The position numbers and the translations under genes were made by a program. From positions 124,001 through 188,000 of the forward strand of contig NZ_JAIFZS010000006.1 of NCBI RefSeq assembly GCF_019710635.1: a DNA stretch of 64,000 bases. Reading direction: 5' to 3'. Positions 38,258-50,047 of the stretch are shown one piece after another. Under the pieces are notes generated by a model that was given only the letters and a program-made list of their open reading frames with translations, ran no database searches and had not been told where the DNA came from. Each line of letters opens with the position of its first letter. The stretch's first letter is position 1. The DNA is from Mycolicibacterium xanthum (lineage in GTDB: Bacteria; Actinomycetota; Actinomycetes; Mycobacteriales; Mycobacteriaceae).

Positions 38258-39207
38258 TTCGCGCCGGACTCCGAAAGGAAGTCCAGCAGCAGGCGTGTCA
38301 CCCGGTCCGGGCACTCCTCGGTCAGCCAATGCCCGGCGCCGTCGATCATCACCTCGCGGTAGTCGCCGGTGACGACCTCTCGGGCGCGGTGTCGCTGGGT
38401 GTAGGCCAGCGTCGCGTCCGCCGTGCCGCCCACGAACAGCGCGGGTACCGCGATGGTCGCGGCGGGGGGCGCCGCCATCAGCTCCCAGTTCCGGTCGAAG
38501 CAGCGGTACCAGTTCAGCGGTGCGGTGAACCCGTTGCGGGTGAACTCGTCGACATAGACGCCGAAGTCCTCGGTGCTGATCCAGTCGGGCAGACCGCCGG
38601 GTTCGGGGATACGGGCGAGCAATCCCTCGGGTCCCGGTGCGAGCATCCGCCGTGCCGCCGCGGCATCGTCGGGCGGTTCGGCGAACAGCTTCCGCAGCGT
38701 GGTCGCGGGATCGGCGGCCAGCTCGGCGTCGGCGGGGCCGGGTTCCTGGAAGTACAGGATGTAGAAGAAGTGGTCGCCGAACATCCTGCCGAACGCCTGG
38801 GTGGTCGGCACCCGCGGCCGTGGCACCGGTGGCAGGCTCAGGCCGGCCACCGCCGAGAATCGCTCCGGGTGCAGCAGCGGCGCCGCCCACGCCACCACCG
38901 CACCGAAGTCGTGGCCGACCACCGCCGCCCGCCGCGCGCCGACGTCATCGAGCAGCCCCACCACGTCGGCGACCAGCTCGACCACGTTGTAGGCGTCGAC
39001 GGCGGCCGGTCGGTCCGAGCCGCCGTAGCCGCGCTGATCGGGCGCCAGCACGTGGTAGCCCGCGTCGGCCAGCGCGCGGATCTGATGGCGCCACGAGAAC
39101 GCCAGCTCCGGAAAGCCGTGGAGAAGCACCGCCGGCGGCGCCCCGGGCTCGCCGGCCTCGGTCACGCGCAGCGTGACCCCGTTCGTCTGCACCATCCGCG
39201 ATCGCAT
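38254..39207 (-). CDS. ephA: Epoxide hydrolase, alpha/beta-fold (EphA-like)
   Basis: A 317-residue soluble epoxide hydrolase. The oxyanion HGFPE, nucleophile elbow GHDFGAVVAW (Asp nucleophile), lid tyrosines in the FYILYFQEPG region and the C-terminal GAGHW catalytic His are present, the pattern of EphA (Rv3617). It opens epoxides to diols. ATG 39207 has GAGACT six bases upstream, a weak leaderless -10. It is followed by lpqG with stop/start overlap. Confidence 0.88.
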   Translation of the reverse strand: MRSRMVQTNGVTLRVTEAGEPGAPPAVLLHGFPELAFSWRHQIRALADAGYHVLAPDQRGYGGSDRPAAVDAYNVVELVADVVGLLDDVGARRAAVVGHDFGAVVAWAAPLLHPERFSAVAGLSLPPVPRPRVPTTQAFGRMFGDHFFYILYFQEPGPADAELAADPATTLRKLFAEPPDDAAAARRMLAPGPEGLLARIPEPGGLPDWISTEDFGVYVDEFTRNGFTAPLNWYRCFDRNWELMAAPPAATIAVPALFVGGTADATLAYTQRHRAREVVTGDYREVMIDGAGHWLTEECPDRVTRLLLDFLSESGAK

Positions 39208-39446
39208 GGGTCCAGTCTCGCCGAACGTGCACCCGGGGTTGTCCGCAGCCTGGTCACGACCGCGAATGCACTCTCGCGGAGAAGCCCGGGACCGTCGGGC
39301 CGTGCCCTCTGGTTCCCTCCGGGACCGCCCGGAACTGCCAAACGTTGGTCTAGCGGTAGCCTTGAGGTTTCCAACTGCGCGTATTGGAAGGATTTGGCCC
39401 GCGGGACCGCTCGTGGGCCCTAGGAATCGATGAACCGGACTCACGC

Positions 39447-41780
<2,334 letters not shown>

Positions 41781-41809
41781 CGCCTGCCGACCACTGAACG
41801 GAGACTTCG

Positions 41810-42418
41810 ATGACGCGCTCGCACAACCACTCGGCCACGCTCGCCGCACCGGGTTTCGACCAGGCCCGTGCCGAGGCGGCGGTGCGCGAGTTGCTCATCG
41901 CGGTCGGTGAGGACCCCGACCGGCCGGGCCTGGTGGACACCCCCGCCCGGGTGGCCCGCGCCTACCAGGAGATCTTCGCCGGTCTGCACACCGATCCCGA
42001 CGACGTGCTGAACACCACGTTCGACGAGCAGCACGACGAACTGATCCTGGTCAAGGACATCCCGATGTACTCCACCTGCGAGCACCACCTGGTGTCGTTC
42101 CACGGGGTGGCGCACGTGGGCTACATCCCGGGTCTGGACGGCCGGGTCACCGGCCTGTCGAAGCTGGCCCGGGTGGTCGACCTGTACGCCAAGCGCCCGC
42201 AGGTGCAGGAACGGCTCACCGCCCAGATCGCCGACGCGCTGATGCGCAAACTCGCCCCGCGCGGAGTCATCGTGGTGGTCGAGGCCGAGCACCTGTGCAT
42301 GGCCATGCGCGGCATCCGCAAGCCCGGTGCCGTGACCACCACCTCCGCGGTGCGCGGGCAGTTCAAGACGGACAAGGCGTCGCGCGCCGAGGCTCTGGAA
42401 CTGATCCTGCGCAAGTGA
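41810..42418 (+). CDS. folE: GTP cyclohydrolase I
   Basis: A 202-residue enzyme for the first step of folate synthesis, GTP to dihydroneopterin triphosphate. Zinc and substrate motifs are intact: [12 protein letters not shown] (Cys and His ligands), [20 protein letters not shown] and [11 protein letters not shown] (second Cys ligand). ATG 41810 follows a GGAG ribosome site. It is the head of folE-folP-folB-folK, 29 bp after ftsH, as in M. tuberculosis. Confidence 0.98.
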   Translation: MTRSHNHSATLAAPGFDQARAEAAVRELLIAVGEDPDRPGLVDTPARVARAYQEIFAGLHTDPDDVLNTTFDEQHDELILVKDIPMYSTCEHHLVSFHGVAHVGYIPGLDGRVTGLSKLARVVDLYAKRPQVQERLTAQIADALMRKLAPRGVIVVVEAEHLCMAMRGIRKPGAVTTTSAVRGQFKTDKASRAEALELILRK

Positions 42419-43278
42419 GCGCGGCCACCCCGTCCACGTCCGAGCGCGCCGCCGTGCAGGTGATGGGCATCGTCAACGTCACCGACGACTCGTTCTCCGA
42501 CGGTGGGCTGTTCCTCGACCGTGACCGGGCCGTCGCGCACGGTCTCGAGCTGGCCGCCCAGGGTGCAGCGATCATCGACGTGGGCGGCGAGTCCACCCGC
42601 CCCGGCGCCGTCAGGGTGGACTCGGCCGTTGAAACCGATCGGGTGCTTCCGGTGGTCAAAGAGCTTGCCCAGCAAGGAATCACGGTGAGCATCGACACGA
42701 TGCACGCCGTGGTGGCAGGTGCCGCGCTGGAGAACGGCGCGCGGATCGTCAACGATGTCTCGGGCGGGCGGGCCGACCCCGACATGGCGCGGGTGGTGGC
42801 CGATGCGGGGGTGCCGTGGGTGCTGATGCACTGGCGCTCGGTCGGCGCCGACCGTCCGCACGAGGTGCCCGCCTACGGTGACGTCGTCGCCGAGGTGCGG
42901 GACGAACTACTGGCCGGGGTGGACGCCGCGGTGCATGCCGGGGTGGACCCGGACCGGCTGATCATCGACCCCGGTCTCGGATTCGCCAAGACGGCGCAGC
43001 ACAACTGGGCGCTGTTGGCCGCGCTGCCCCGGTTCGTCGCGACGGGCATCCCGGTGCTGGTGGGAGCCTCCCGGAAGCGGTTCCTGGGCGCTCTGCTGGC
43101 CGGTCCGGACGGCGCGCCGCGCCCGCCGGGCGGTCGCGAGACCGCCACCGCGGTGATCTCGGCGCTGGCCGGTTGGCACGACGTGTGGGGGGTGCGGGTG
43201 CACGACGTGCGGGCATCGGTGGACGCGCTCGCGGTGGTCGCGGCGTGGCGGCGGGCCGGGGAGGGGTGCGATGGCTGA
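42415..43278 (+). CDS. folP: Dihydropteroate synthase
   Basis: A 287-residue TIM-barrel enzyme joining pABA to the pterin, the sulfonamide target. [24 protein letters not shown] and the later GASRKRFLG signatures are present. GTG 42415 overlaps the folE stop (GTGA). This is the folP1-type gene of the folate operon. Confidence 0.97.
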   Translation: MSAATPSTSERAAVQVMGIVNVTDDSFSDGGLFLDRDRAVAHGLELAAQGAAIIDVGGESTRPGAVRVDSAVETDRVLPVVKELAQQGITVSIDTMHAVVAGAALENGARIVNDVSGGRADPDMARVVADAGVPWVLMHWRSVGADRPHEVPAYGDVVAEVRDELLAGVDAAVHAGVDPDRLIIDPGLGFAKTAQHNWALLAALPRFVATGIPVLVGASRKRFLGALLAGPDGAPRPPGGRETATAVISALAGWHDVWGVRVHDVRASVDALAVVAAWRRAGEGCDG

Positions 43279-43654
43279 CCGGATCGAGTTGCGCGGGTTG
43301 AGGGTTCGCGGCCACCACGGGGTGTTCGAGCACGAGCGCCGCGACGGCCAGGACTTCGTCGTCGACATCACCGTGTGGATCGACCTCGGTGCGGCGGCCG
43401 TCAGCGACGACCTCGCCGACACCGTGGACTACGGGTCGCTCGCGCAGCGTGCGGCCGGCATCGTCGCCGGGCCGCCGCGGCAGCTCATCGAGACGGTGGC
43501 CGGCGAGATCGCCGAGGACGTGATGACCGACGAGCGGATCCACGCCGTCGAAGTCGTGGTGCACAAACCGGCGGCTCCGATACCGCTGGACTTCGCCGAT
43601 GTCGCGGTGGTCGCCCGCCGGTCGCGGCGCGGGGGACGGGGCGCGGGCCTGTGA
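43271..43654 (+). CDS. folB: Dihydroneopterin aldolase
   Basis: A 127-residue FolB. The motif [20 protein letters not shown], the catalytic Lys in VHKPAAPIP and typical length mark it. It makes 6-hydroxymethyl-dihydropterin. It overlaps folP by 8 bp and folK by 4 bp, so translation is coupled through the operon. Confidence 0.96.
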   Translation: MADRIELRGLRVRGHHGVFEHERRDGQDFVVDITVWIDLGAAAVSDDLADTVDYGSLAQRAAGIVAGPPRQLIETVAGEIAEDVMTDERIHAVEVVVHKPAAPIPLDFADVAVVARRSRRGGRGAGL

Positions 43655-44178
43655 GCACGGTGGTGCTGTCCATCGGATCCAACGTCGGCGACCGGCTGGG
43701 CCATCTGCAGTCGGTGGTCGACGGGCTCGACGGAGCGGTCGCGGCCGTGTCCCCGGTGTACGAGACCGACGCGTGGGGCGGTGTCGAGCAGGGTCCGTTC
43801 CTCAACGCGGTGGTGCTCGCCGGCGATCCGGCGCGCGACGCGCATGACTGGTTGCGGCGCGCACACGAACTCGAGGACGCCGCAGCGCGGGTGCGTGCGC
43901 AGCGGTGGGGTCCCCGCACGCTGGACGTCGACGTGGTGAGCTGTCACGGCGCCGACGGTGAGGTCACGATGACCGACCCCGAACTCACGCTGCCGCACCC
44001 CTACGCGCACGTGCGGGCGTTCGTACTGGTCCCGTGGGTGGCCACGGATGCGGATGCGACGCTCACCGTGGACGGCGCGACGATCCGGGTTTCCGACCTG
44101 GTGGATGCGCTCGACCCGGCCGAACGCGCCGGTGTGCGGGCGACCGGACTCGCACTGCGGATCGGGACCGCCGGCTGA
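43651..44178 (+). CDS. folK: HPPK, 6-hydroxymethyl-dihydropterin pyrophosphokinase
   Basis: A 175-residue [16 protein letters not shown] at the start, GPFLNAV, and the signature [13 protein letters not shown] are present. It transfers pyrophosphate to the pterin for FolP. GTG 43651 overlaps the folB stop as GTGA. Confidence 0.96.
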   Translation: MSTVVLSIGSNVGDRLGHLQSVVDGLDGAVAAVSPVYETDAWGGVEQGPFLNAVVLAGDPARDAHDWLRRAHELEDAAARVRAQRWGPRTLDVDVVSCHGADGEVTMTDPELTLPHPYAHVRAFVLVPWVATDADATLTVDGATIRVSDLVDALDPAERAGVRATGLALRIGTAG

Positions 44179-44654
44179 TGGGGCCGACCCGCTGGCGCGA
44201 CCTCGCGGTCGGCGCACTGGTGGCCGGTGTCGCCGGCTATCTGTCGGTGCGCGTCCTGTACCGGTGGTTCCCGCCGATCACGGTGTGGACCGGGTTGTCG
44301 CTGCTCGGCGTCGCCGCGGCGCTGGCCGGGTGGGGCTGCTATGTCCGGGCCAAGATCGGCCACGGTGAGATCGGGGTGGGCACCGACCGGCTGCACCCGC
44401 TGGCGGTGGCGCGGTCGGTCGTGATCGCCAAGGCGGCGGCGTGGATGGGCAGCGTGGTGTTCGGCTGGTGGGTGGCGGTGGTGGCCTACCTGCTGCCCCG
44501 CCGGAGCACGCTGCGGGTCGCCGAGCAGGACACCGCGGGTGCGGTGGTGGCCGCGTTGTGTGCGTTGGGTCTGGTCGTCGCGGCTCTGTGGCTGCAGCAT
44601 TGCTGCAGGTCTCCCGACGATCCTCAGGACAACGCCGATCCAGCGCCCGGCTGA
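44178..44654 (+). CDS. DUF3180 membrane protein (Rv3605c homologue)
   Basis: A 158-residue integral membrane protein with four hydrophobic helices. The start ATG at 44178 shares its A with the folK stop TGA (44176-44178). Family DUF3180 follows folK in mycobacteria and relatives. A conserved motif LHPLAVARSVVIAKAAAWMGS sits between helices two and three. No function is known; possibly it relates to envelope, since its neighbour is also a membrane protein. Confidence 0.85.
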   Translation: MGPTRWRDLAVGALVAGVAGYLSVRVLYRWFPPITVWTGLSLLGVAAALAGWGCYVRAKIGHGEIGVGTDRLHPLAVARSVVIAKAAAWMGSVVFGWWVAVVAYLLPRRSTLRVAEQDTAGAVVAALCALGLVVAALWLQHCCRSPDDPQDNADPAPG

Positions 44655-44731
44655 CGGATCCGCCGACGACGCACGCCGAATCGCCGCACCGGTCGACACG
44701 CGAGGTGACCTGTGGCGGGTACAGTCGGCCC

Positions 44732-45898
44732 ATGACCGATCCGAGCCGCGGAGCGCGCATTCGGCGCAGCACCCGCCGGCCCGGTTGGATCCTGATGACG
44801 GTGTTGCTGGTGCTCGCGATCGGCGCGAGTTCGGCCCTGGTGTTCACCAATCGCGTCGAGTTGCTCAAGCTCGCAGTCATTCTCGCGTTGTGGGCGGCGG
44901 TGGTGGCCGCGTTCGTGTCGGTCGTGTTCCGCAGGCAGAGCGACAGCGACCAGGCCAAGGTGCGCGACCTCAAGCTGGTCTACGACCTGCAACTCGACCG
45001 GGAGATCTCCGCGCGGCGCGAGTACGAGCTGTCAGTCGAAACCCAGCTGCGTCGCGAGCTCGCCGCAGAGTTGCGCGCGCAGCAGTCCGACGAGGTGGCC
45101 GCGCTCCGTGCCGAGCTGGCCGCGTTGCGGGCCAACCTGGAGTTCCTGTTCGACGCCGACCTGTCGCACCGGCACGCGATCGGGACCGAGCGCAACGCCG
45201 CCAGGGAGATCGGTCCGTGGACACCGCGCCCGGACACCGCGGGACGGGTCAGCAGCAGCCGGATCGACACCGAGGACGCCGAGGAGGTTCTGGCCGGCGT
45301 GGGTGCCCACGACGACTCGGACACCCAGGAGAGCCCGATCATCGACGTCCCCGCCGAACCGCACCCCCCGGAGAGCGAACCGGTGCCCGCGTACGGCGAA
45401 CCCTACGGTGGGCACCGCGTGCCTGCCGAAGAACCGCACAGCAGGCATCGTGCCGAGGCCGCCGCCCAGGGGCAGTGGGCGCCGCCACCGCCACGGGCGG
45501 TTCCGCCGGAGCCGCATCTCCCGTGGCTGCCTCCGCAGGCCCGGCCGCCGGAGGGGGCCGCACCCGCCGCGCAGCACTGGCGGCCGGCGCCGGCCGAGGG
45601 ACAGTGGATCCCGGCGGGGGAGCCGGGCAGCAACTGGGTCGCGGGCGAGGCCCGGCCCGGCGACGGCACACCCGGTGAGTACGTCGGCCGCAGGCGTGCA
45701 CCGGAGGCACCGCAGGGCCGTCACTCCACCGCGGGGGACGTGCCCGTCGAGCCGCCCCCGCCGCCTATGCCCGAGGAACCGGAGGGCGAACAGGCATCCG
45801 ACGGTGCCCACACCGGTGGCCAGTCGGTCGCCGACCTGTTGGCACGCCTGCAGGTCAGCCCGTCCGGCGGCGGTCGGCGCAGGCGCCGGGAGGATTGA
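44732..45898 (+). CDS. Membrane-anchored Pro-rich protein, DUF6779-type (Rv3604c homologue)
   Basis: A 388-residue protein with two N-terminal transmembrane helices (~18-36, ~44-66), then a charged alpha-helical, likely coiled-coil stretch (~70-135) and a long Pro/Glu/Ala-rich low-complexity tail ending in RRRRRED. ATG 44732 is preceded by TACAGT (44720-44725) with six bases between, so it has its own leaderless promoter inside the folate-pantothenate run. The role is unknown. Low-complexity tails of this type often mediate contacts with cell-wall or division proteins. Confidence 0.8.
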   Translation: MTDPSRGARIRRSTRRPGWILMTVLLVLAIGASSALVFTNRVELLKLAVILALWAAVVAAFVSVVFRRQSDSDQAKVRDLKLVYDLQLDREISARREYELSVETQLRRELAAELRAQQSDEVAALRAELAALRANLEFLFDADLSHRHAIGTERNAAREIGPWTPRPDTAGRVSSSRIDTEDAEEVLAGVGAHDDSDTQESPIIDVPAEPHPPESEPVPAYGEPYGGHRVPAEEPHSRHRAEAAAQGQWAPPPPRAVPPEPHLPWLPPQARPPEGAAPAAQHWRPAPAEGQWIPAGEPGSNWVAGEARPGDGTPGEYVGRRRAPEAPQGRHSTAGDVPVEPPPPPMPEEPEGEQASDGAHTGGQSVADLLARLQVSPSGGGRRRRRED

Positions 45899-45976
45899 GT
45901 TAGGCTCGTGTCGACCGTCCGGTACCCGCGCCGCGGGACCGGAACGAATGCCTGAGAATCTGCGAGGTCGTCTGCG

Positions 45977-46924
45977 ATGGTGCAGCCTCCCGCCGCCGGG
46001 GGTGCGCCCCACGACGGACTCCGGCCGGCCCGGCTCACGGTCGGCGTCATCTCCGCCGGTCGCGTCGGCACCGCACTGGGTGTGGCGCTGGAGCGAGCCG
46101 AGCATGTCGTCGTCGGCTGCAACGCGGTGTCCAACGCCTCGCGGCAGCGGGCCGGACGGTGGCTGCCCGACACCCCGGTGCTTCCCGTCGACGAGGTCGC
46201 CGGCCGTGCCGAACTCCTGCTGCTGGCGGTGCCGGACACCGAACTGCCCGGCCTGGTGGCAGGGCTGGCCGCGACCGGTGCGGTGCGGGCCGACACCATC
46301 GTGGTGCACACCTCGGGCGCCAGCGGGGTCGGCGTGCTGGCGCCGCTGGCGGCACAGGGGTGCATCACCCTGGCGATACATCCGGCGATGACGTTCGCGG
46401 GTACCGACGAGGACGTCGACCGGTTGCGCGGCACCTGCTTCGGCATCACCGCCGGCGACGAGATCGGCTATGCGATCGCCCAGTCGCTGGTGCTGGAGAT
46501 CGGCGGCGAGCCGTTCCGTGTCCGCGAAGACGCCCGCACGCTGTACCACGCGGCCCTGGCGCACTCGTCCAACCATGTCGTGACCGTGCTGCTCGACGCG
46601 GTCGAGGCGCTCAGAGCGGCGCTGTGGGGACAGGAACTGCTCGGCCAGCAGACCGTCGACGACACCCCGGCTGGGCTCGCCGAGCGGATCATCGGTCCGT
46701 TGGCCCGCGCCTCGCTGGAGAACGCGTTGCAGCGCGGGCAGGCGGCCCTCACCGGTCCGGTCGCCCGCGGCGACGCTGCCGCCGTCGCCGGCCATCTGCA
46801 GGCCCTGGCAGAGGTGAATCCCGATCTGGCGGCGGCGTACCGAACGAATTCGTGGCGCACGGCACAGCGTGCACACGCCCCCGAGGAGGTCTTCGAGGTG
46901 CTGTCGGAAGCGGGACGATCATGA
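45977..46924 (+). CDS. Rossmann-fold/DUF2520 dehydrogenase, PanG-like (Rv3603c homologue)
   Basis: A 315-residue two-domain NAD(P)-dependent protein. A Rossmann fold starts [14 protein letters not shown]; a helical DUF2520 domain contains [13 protein letters not shown]. This is the same architecture as PanG, the alternative ketopantoate reductase of Francisella and some Gram-positives. With panC overlapping directly downstream (ATGA), ketopantoate reduction to pantoate is a sensible inference. ATG 45977 lies 78 bp after the previous gene. Confidence 0.85.
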   Translation: MVQPPAAGGAPHDGLRPARLTVGVISAGRVGTALGVALERAEHVVVGCNAVSNASRQRAGRWLPDTPVLPVDEVAGRAELLLLAVPDTELPGLVAGLAATGAVRADTIVVHTSGASGVGVLAPLAAQGCITLAIHPAMTFAGTDEDVDRLRGTCFGITAGDEIGYAIAQSLVLEIGGEPFRVREDARTLYHAALAHSSNHVVTVLLDAVEALRAALWGQELLGQQTVDDTPAGLAERIIGPLARASLENALQRGQAALTGPVARGDAAAVAGHLQALAEVNPDLAAAYRTNSWRTAQRAHAPEEVFEVLSEAGRS

Positions 46925-47865
46925 CCACTCGAACTCCGCCGAAGTTCGTGGCCGGGCAGCTCAACGTCTACCAGCGACCGCGCGACGTGTCCGATGTGAC
47001 CCGCGCGTTGCGCTCCACCGGGCGCCGGATCATGCTGGTGCCGACGATGGGTGCCCTGCACGACGGACACCTGAGCCTGGTCCGGGCGGCCCGGCGGGTG
47101 CCGGGCGCCGTGGTGGTCGTGTCGATCTTCGTCAATCCGCTGCAGTTCGGCGCGGGCGAGGACCTCGACGCCTACCCGCGCACCCTTGACGACGATCTGG
47201 CCGCGCTGCGGGCCGAAGGGGTCGAGGTCGCCTACACCCCGACCGGCGATGACATGTACCCCGAGGGGCCCCGGACCACCGTGATCCCCGGACCCCTCGG
47301 CGCTGAACTCGAAGGCGGCTCGCGGCCAACACATTTCGCCGGGATGCTGACCGTGGTGCTCAAGTTGTTCAATGTCGTGCACCCGGATCGGGCATTCTTC
47401 GGCGAGAAGGACTACCAGCAACTGGTTCTGGTCAGGCAGATGGTCGCCGACCTCGATCTGGCCGTCGAGGTGATGGGGGTGCCCATCGTGCGGGAGCCCG
47501 ACGGTCTGGCGATGTCGTCGCGCAACCGCTACCTGGACGCCGAGCAGCGGGACCAGGCGGGCGCGCTGTCGGCGGCGCTGCTGGCCGGGATGTATGCGGC
47601 CTCGAACGGGGTGCCCGCCGCGCTGGATGCCGCCCGGGCCGTGCTCGACGAGGTGCCCGCGCTGGAGGTCGACTACCTCGAGGTCCGCGATCCGGTGCTG
47701 GGACCGGCGCCGGCCGAGGGTGCGGGCCGGATGCTGGTCGCCGCCAGGCTCGGGCGGACCCGGCTGCTCGACAACATCGCGATCGACATCGGGGCCAGCT
47801 CCGGGATCGACGGTCATCCGCGTGCCGCTTCCGGCAAGAGTCACGAACTGCCCTGGAGGAATTGA
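46921..47865 (+). CDS. panC: Pantothenate synthetase
   Basis: A 314-residue enzyme that condenses pantoate with beta-alanine. [14 protein letters not shown] (HIGH-like), [17 protein letters not shown] and MSSRNRYL (KMSKS-like) are all intact. ATG 46921 overlaps the PanG-like gene. Its stop overlaps the ATG of the panD remnant (TGATG), so panD was translationally coupled to it. PanC remains intact although the adjacent gene for its co-substrate is lost. Confidence 0.97.
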   Translation: MTTRTPPKFVAGQLNVYQRPRDVSDVTRALRSTGRRIMLVPTMGALHDGHLSLVRAARRVPGAVVVVSIFVNPLQFGAGEDLDAYPRTLDDDLAALRAEGVEVAYTPTGDDMYPEGPRTTVIPGPLGAELEGGSRPTHFAGMLTVVLKLFNVVHPDRAFFGEKDYQQLVLVRQMVADLDLAVEVMGVPIVREPDGLAMSSRNRYLDAEQRDQAGALSAALLAGMYAASNGVPAALDAARAVLDEVPALEVDYLEVRDPVLGPAPAEGAGRMLVAARLGRTRLLDNIAIDIGASSGIDGHPRAASGKSHELPWRN

Positions 47866-47947
47866 TGTTACGAACGATGACGAAGTCGAAGACTCACCGT
47901 GGCGCGTCACGCAGGCCGACCTGCACGATGTCGGTTCGGTGATCTGA
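47865..47947 (+). pseudogene. panD: Remnant of panD (aspartate 1-decarboxylase), truncated and frameshifted
   Basis: ATG 47865, with CTGGAGGA as ribosome site, begins [12 protein letters not shown], matching the PanD N-terminus (MLRTMLKSKIHR in M. tuberculosis). The frame then loses one base, and the neighbouring frame gives VTQADLHDVGSVI, the next PanD block. It stops at 47945-47947 immediately before the coaX GTG. PanD is normally ~139 residues; about 108 codons are gone, including most of the enzyme. The GS motif where PanD self-cleaves to make its pyruvoyl group survives, but nothing after it. Inactive beyond reasonable doubt. Confidence 0.9.
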
Positions 47948-48763
47948 GTGCTGCTTGCGATAGACGTCCGCAACACCCATACGGTCGTCGGGCTGATCTC
48001 CGGCACGGGCGCCCACGCCAAGGTGGTTTCGCACTGGCGGATCCGCACCGAGGCGGAGGTGACCGCCGACGAACTCGCGCTGACGATCGACGGACTGATC
48101 GGTGACGACGCGGAGCGGCTCACCGGCGCGACCGGGCTGTCGACCGTGCCGTCGGTGCTGCACGAGGTACGGCTGATGCTCGAGCAGTACTGGCCGTCGG
48201 TGCCGCACGTGCTCATCGAGCCCGGTGTGCGCACCGGTATCCCGCTGTTGGTCGACAACCCCAAAGAGGTGGGCGCCGACCGGATCGTCAATTGTCTTGC
48301 GGCATATCAGAAGTACGGTTCGGCGGCGATCGTGGTCGACTTCGGTTCGTCGATCTGCGTCGACGTGGTCTCGGCGAGGGGGGAGTTCCTCGGCGGTGCC
48401 ATCGCGCCGGGTGTGCAGGTGTCCTCCGATGCGGCCGCGGCCCGCTCGGCGGCGCTGCGGCGGGTTGAGTTGACCCGGCCGCGTTCGGTGATCGGCAAGA
48501 ACACCGTCGAGTGTATGCAGGCCGGTGCGGTGTTCGGATTCGCCGGTCTGGTGGACGGATTGGTGCGCCGGGTGCGCGAAGACGTGGAGGGCTTCGGCGG
48601 TGACGACGTCGCCGTCGTGGCCACCGGGCACGGGGCGCCGTTGGTGCTGGCCGACCTGCGCACGGTCGAGCATTACGACCGGCACCTGACGCTCGACGGT
48701 CTGCGGCTGGTGTTCGAACGCAACCGCGACGGCCAGCGCGGCAAGCTCAGGCCGGCGCGCTAG
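47948..48763 (+). CDS. coaX: Type III pantothenate kinase
   Basis: A 271-residue ASKHA-fold kinase, the first step of CoA synthesis. It begins [16 protein letters not shown] (phosphate 1 motif; mostly DVGNT in the family, here DVRNT) and has [14 protein letters not shown] and [14 protein letters not shown] 47948 follows the panD remnant stop directly. In the ancestor panC-panD-coaX formed one unit; deletion of panD has fused the flanks without harming coaX. Confidence 0.94.
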   Translation: MLLAIDVRNTHTVVGLISGTGAHAKVVSHWRIRTEAEVTADELALTIDGLIGDDAERLTGATGLSTVPSVLHEVRLMLEQYWPSVPHVLIEPGVRTGIPLLVDNPKEVGADRIVNCLAAYQKYGSAAIVVDFGSSICVDVVSARGEFLGGAIAPGVQVSSDAAAARSAALRRVELTRPRSVIGKNTVECMQAGAVFGFAGLVDGLVRRVREDVEGFGGDDVAVVATGHGAPLVLADLRTVEHYDRHLTLDGLRLVFERNRDGQRGKLRPAR

Positions 48764-48767
48764 GGCA

Positions 48768-50024
48768 TCAGAAGAACGTGCGGATCAGGTCCACCACGCG
48801 GTCGTCCGGGTCGAGCTCCGGGATCAGCCGCCACTTGTCGAAAACCGTGCAGGGGTGCGAGATACCGAACCCGAGCCAGGCGCCGACGCCGACGTGTTCG
48901 CCCGGAGCCAGCCGCAGGTAGGCGTGTTGATCGTTGAGCCTGGTCACGGTGCTGGCCGCGAGCGACAACGGGACCGGCAGGCCCTGGTCGAAGGCCACGT
49001 CACGGCGGCCCATGGCCAACACCGCCAGGTCCGGTTCGGGTCGTGACACCACCCGGGCGTGAACCTGCAGCGCGGGGCGCAGCCCGGCCCGCCCGTCCCG
49101 GGTCAGCGGCGACGTTCGCGCGTACAGACCGTGATCGTGGGTCAGGTAGCACCCGCTGCGCAGGATCGTCCGGACCGCCAGCCCGCCCGGCCAGCCGGTC
49201 AGCTCGTCGGCGACGGTGTCGAAGTAGGTCGATCCCCCCGCGCTGAGCAGCACCGTATCGGTCTCGAACAACGCGGCGAGCCGGGTCACCGTCGCCCGCA
49301 GCTCGCGCAGGTGGGTGACGACCACGGCCAGTCCGTCGGCGGTCAGCTCATGTCCCAGCGCGGCCTCGTATCCTGCGACCCCCACCAGCCGCAGCCGCGG
49401 TGACGCCGCGGCGGCGCGGGCGACGGCGTCGGCCTCGGGCGCGGTGCGGCACCCGGTCCGGCCACCGGGCTGGCCGAGTTCGACACAGACGTCCACCGGG
49501 CGCGCTCCGGCCGGCAGCGCGGAGGTCATCAGCTCGACGCCGGCCACCGAGTCGACCCAGCACACGAACCCCAGGCCGGGGTCACGGTCCAACTCGCCGG
49601 CCAGCCAGCGCAGCCCGGGTGCGTCCACCAGTTCGTTGGCCAGGATCAACCGCCGGACCCCGAACGCCCGGTACACCGCGGCCTGGGACACGGTGGCCAC
49701 CGTGATCGCGCAGGCGCCCGCGTCGAGCTGGCGGGCGGCCAGCTGCGGCGACATGTGGGTCTTGCCGTGTGGTGCGAGTTCCACCCCGTGCGCGCGGCAC
49801 CAGGCGGCCATCGTCTCGAGGTTGTGTGCGACGGCGTCGGCGCGCAGCACGCAGACCGGACCGGTCGGCCCGGCGGCGAACAGGTCGGGTGCCTCGGCCA
49901 CGATCTGCGCCTGGGTGTGGCCCCACCACTGGGGCGGGATCCCCTTGGCGGTCCAGTCCACCGGGCGCTCGGCCAGCGCGCGGACCGCCGCATGGTCGAT
50001 CGGCGCGTTGGTGGGCACACTCAT
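48768..50024 (-). CDS. PLP-dependent D-serine-dehydratase / D-threonine-aldolase-like amino acid deaminase
   Basis: A 418-residue fold type III PLP enzyme. The PLP lysine lies in [10 protein letters not shown], and a phosphate-binding SAGGSTYF follows. The C-terminal metal pair reads SHPC (His-x-Cys), as in eukaryotic-type D-serine dehydratase, rather than the His-x-Asp of D-threonine aldolase. A D-amino acid deaminase is the best guess. ATG 50024 diverges from lysS with only 23 bp between starts. No M. tuberculosis counterpart is known to me at this place. Confidence 0.82.
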   Translation of the reverse strand: MSVPTNAPIDHAAVRALAERPVDWTAKGIPPQWWGHTQAQIVAEAPDLFAAGPTGPVCVLRADAVAHNLETMAAWCRAHGVELAPHGKTHMSPQLAARQLDAGACAITVATVSQAAVYRAFGVRRLILANELVDAPGLRWLAGELDRDPGLGFVCWVDSVAGVELMTSALPAGARPVDVCVELGQPGGRTGCRTAPEADAVARAAAASPRLRLVGVAGYEAALGHELTADGLAVVVTHLRELRATVTRLAALFETDTVLLSAGGSTYFDTVADELTGWPGGLAVRTILRSGCYLTHDHGLYARTSPLTRDGRAGLRPALQVHARVVSRPEPDLAVLAMGRRDVAFDQGLPVPLSLAASTVTRLNDQHAYLRLAPGEHVGVGAWLGFGISHPCTVFDKWRLIPELDPDDRVVDLIRTFF

Positions 50025-50047
50025 CCGTTCATTTAAGCTGGCAGGTC

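Noticed and set aside
39331..39362. SigE/SigH-type promoter (GGAAC) before ftsH
   Set aside because: GGAAC at 39331 has no GTT at the needed 16-18 bp spacing; only a weak SigA-like TAGCCT was kept as a note.
47594..47947. 117-codon frame across the panC end and the panD scar as a new gene
   Set aside because: It is off-frame within panC and gains meaning only over the last 13 codons, which are panD residue.
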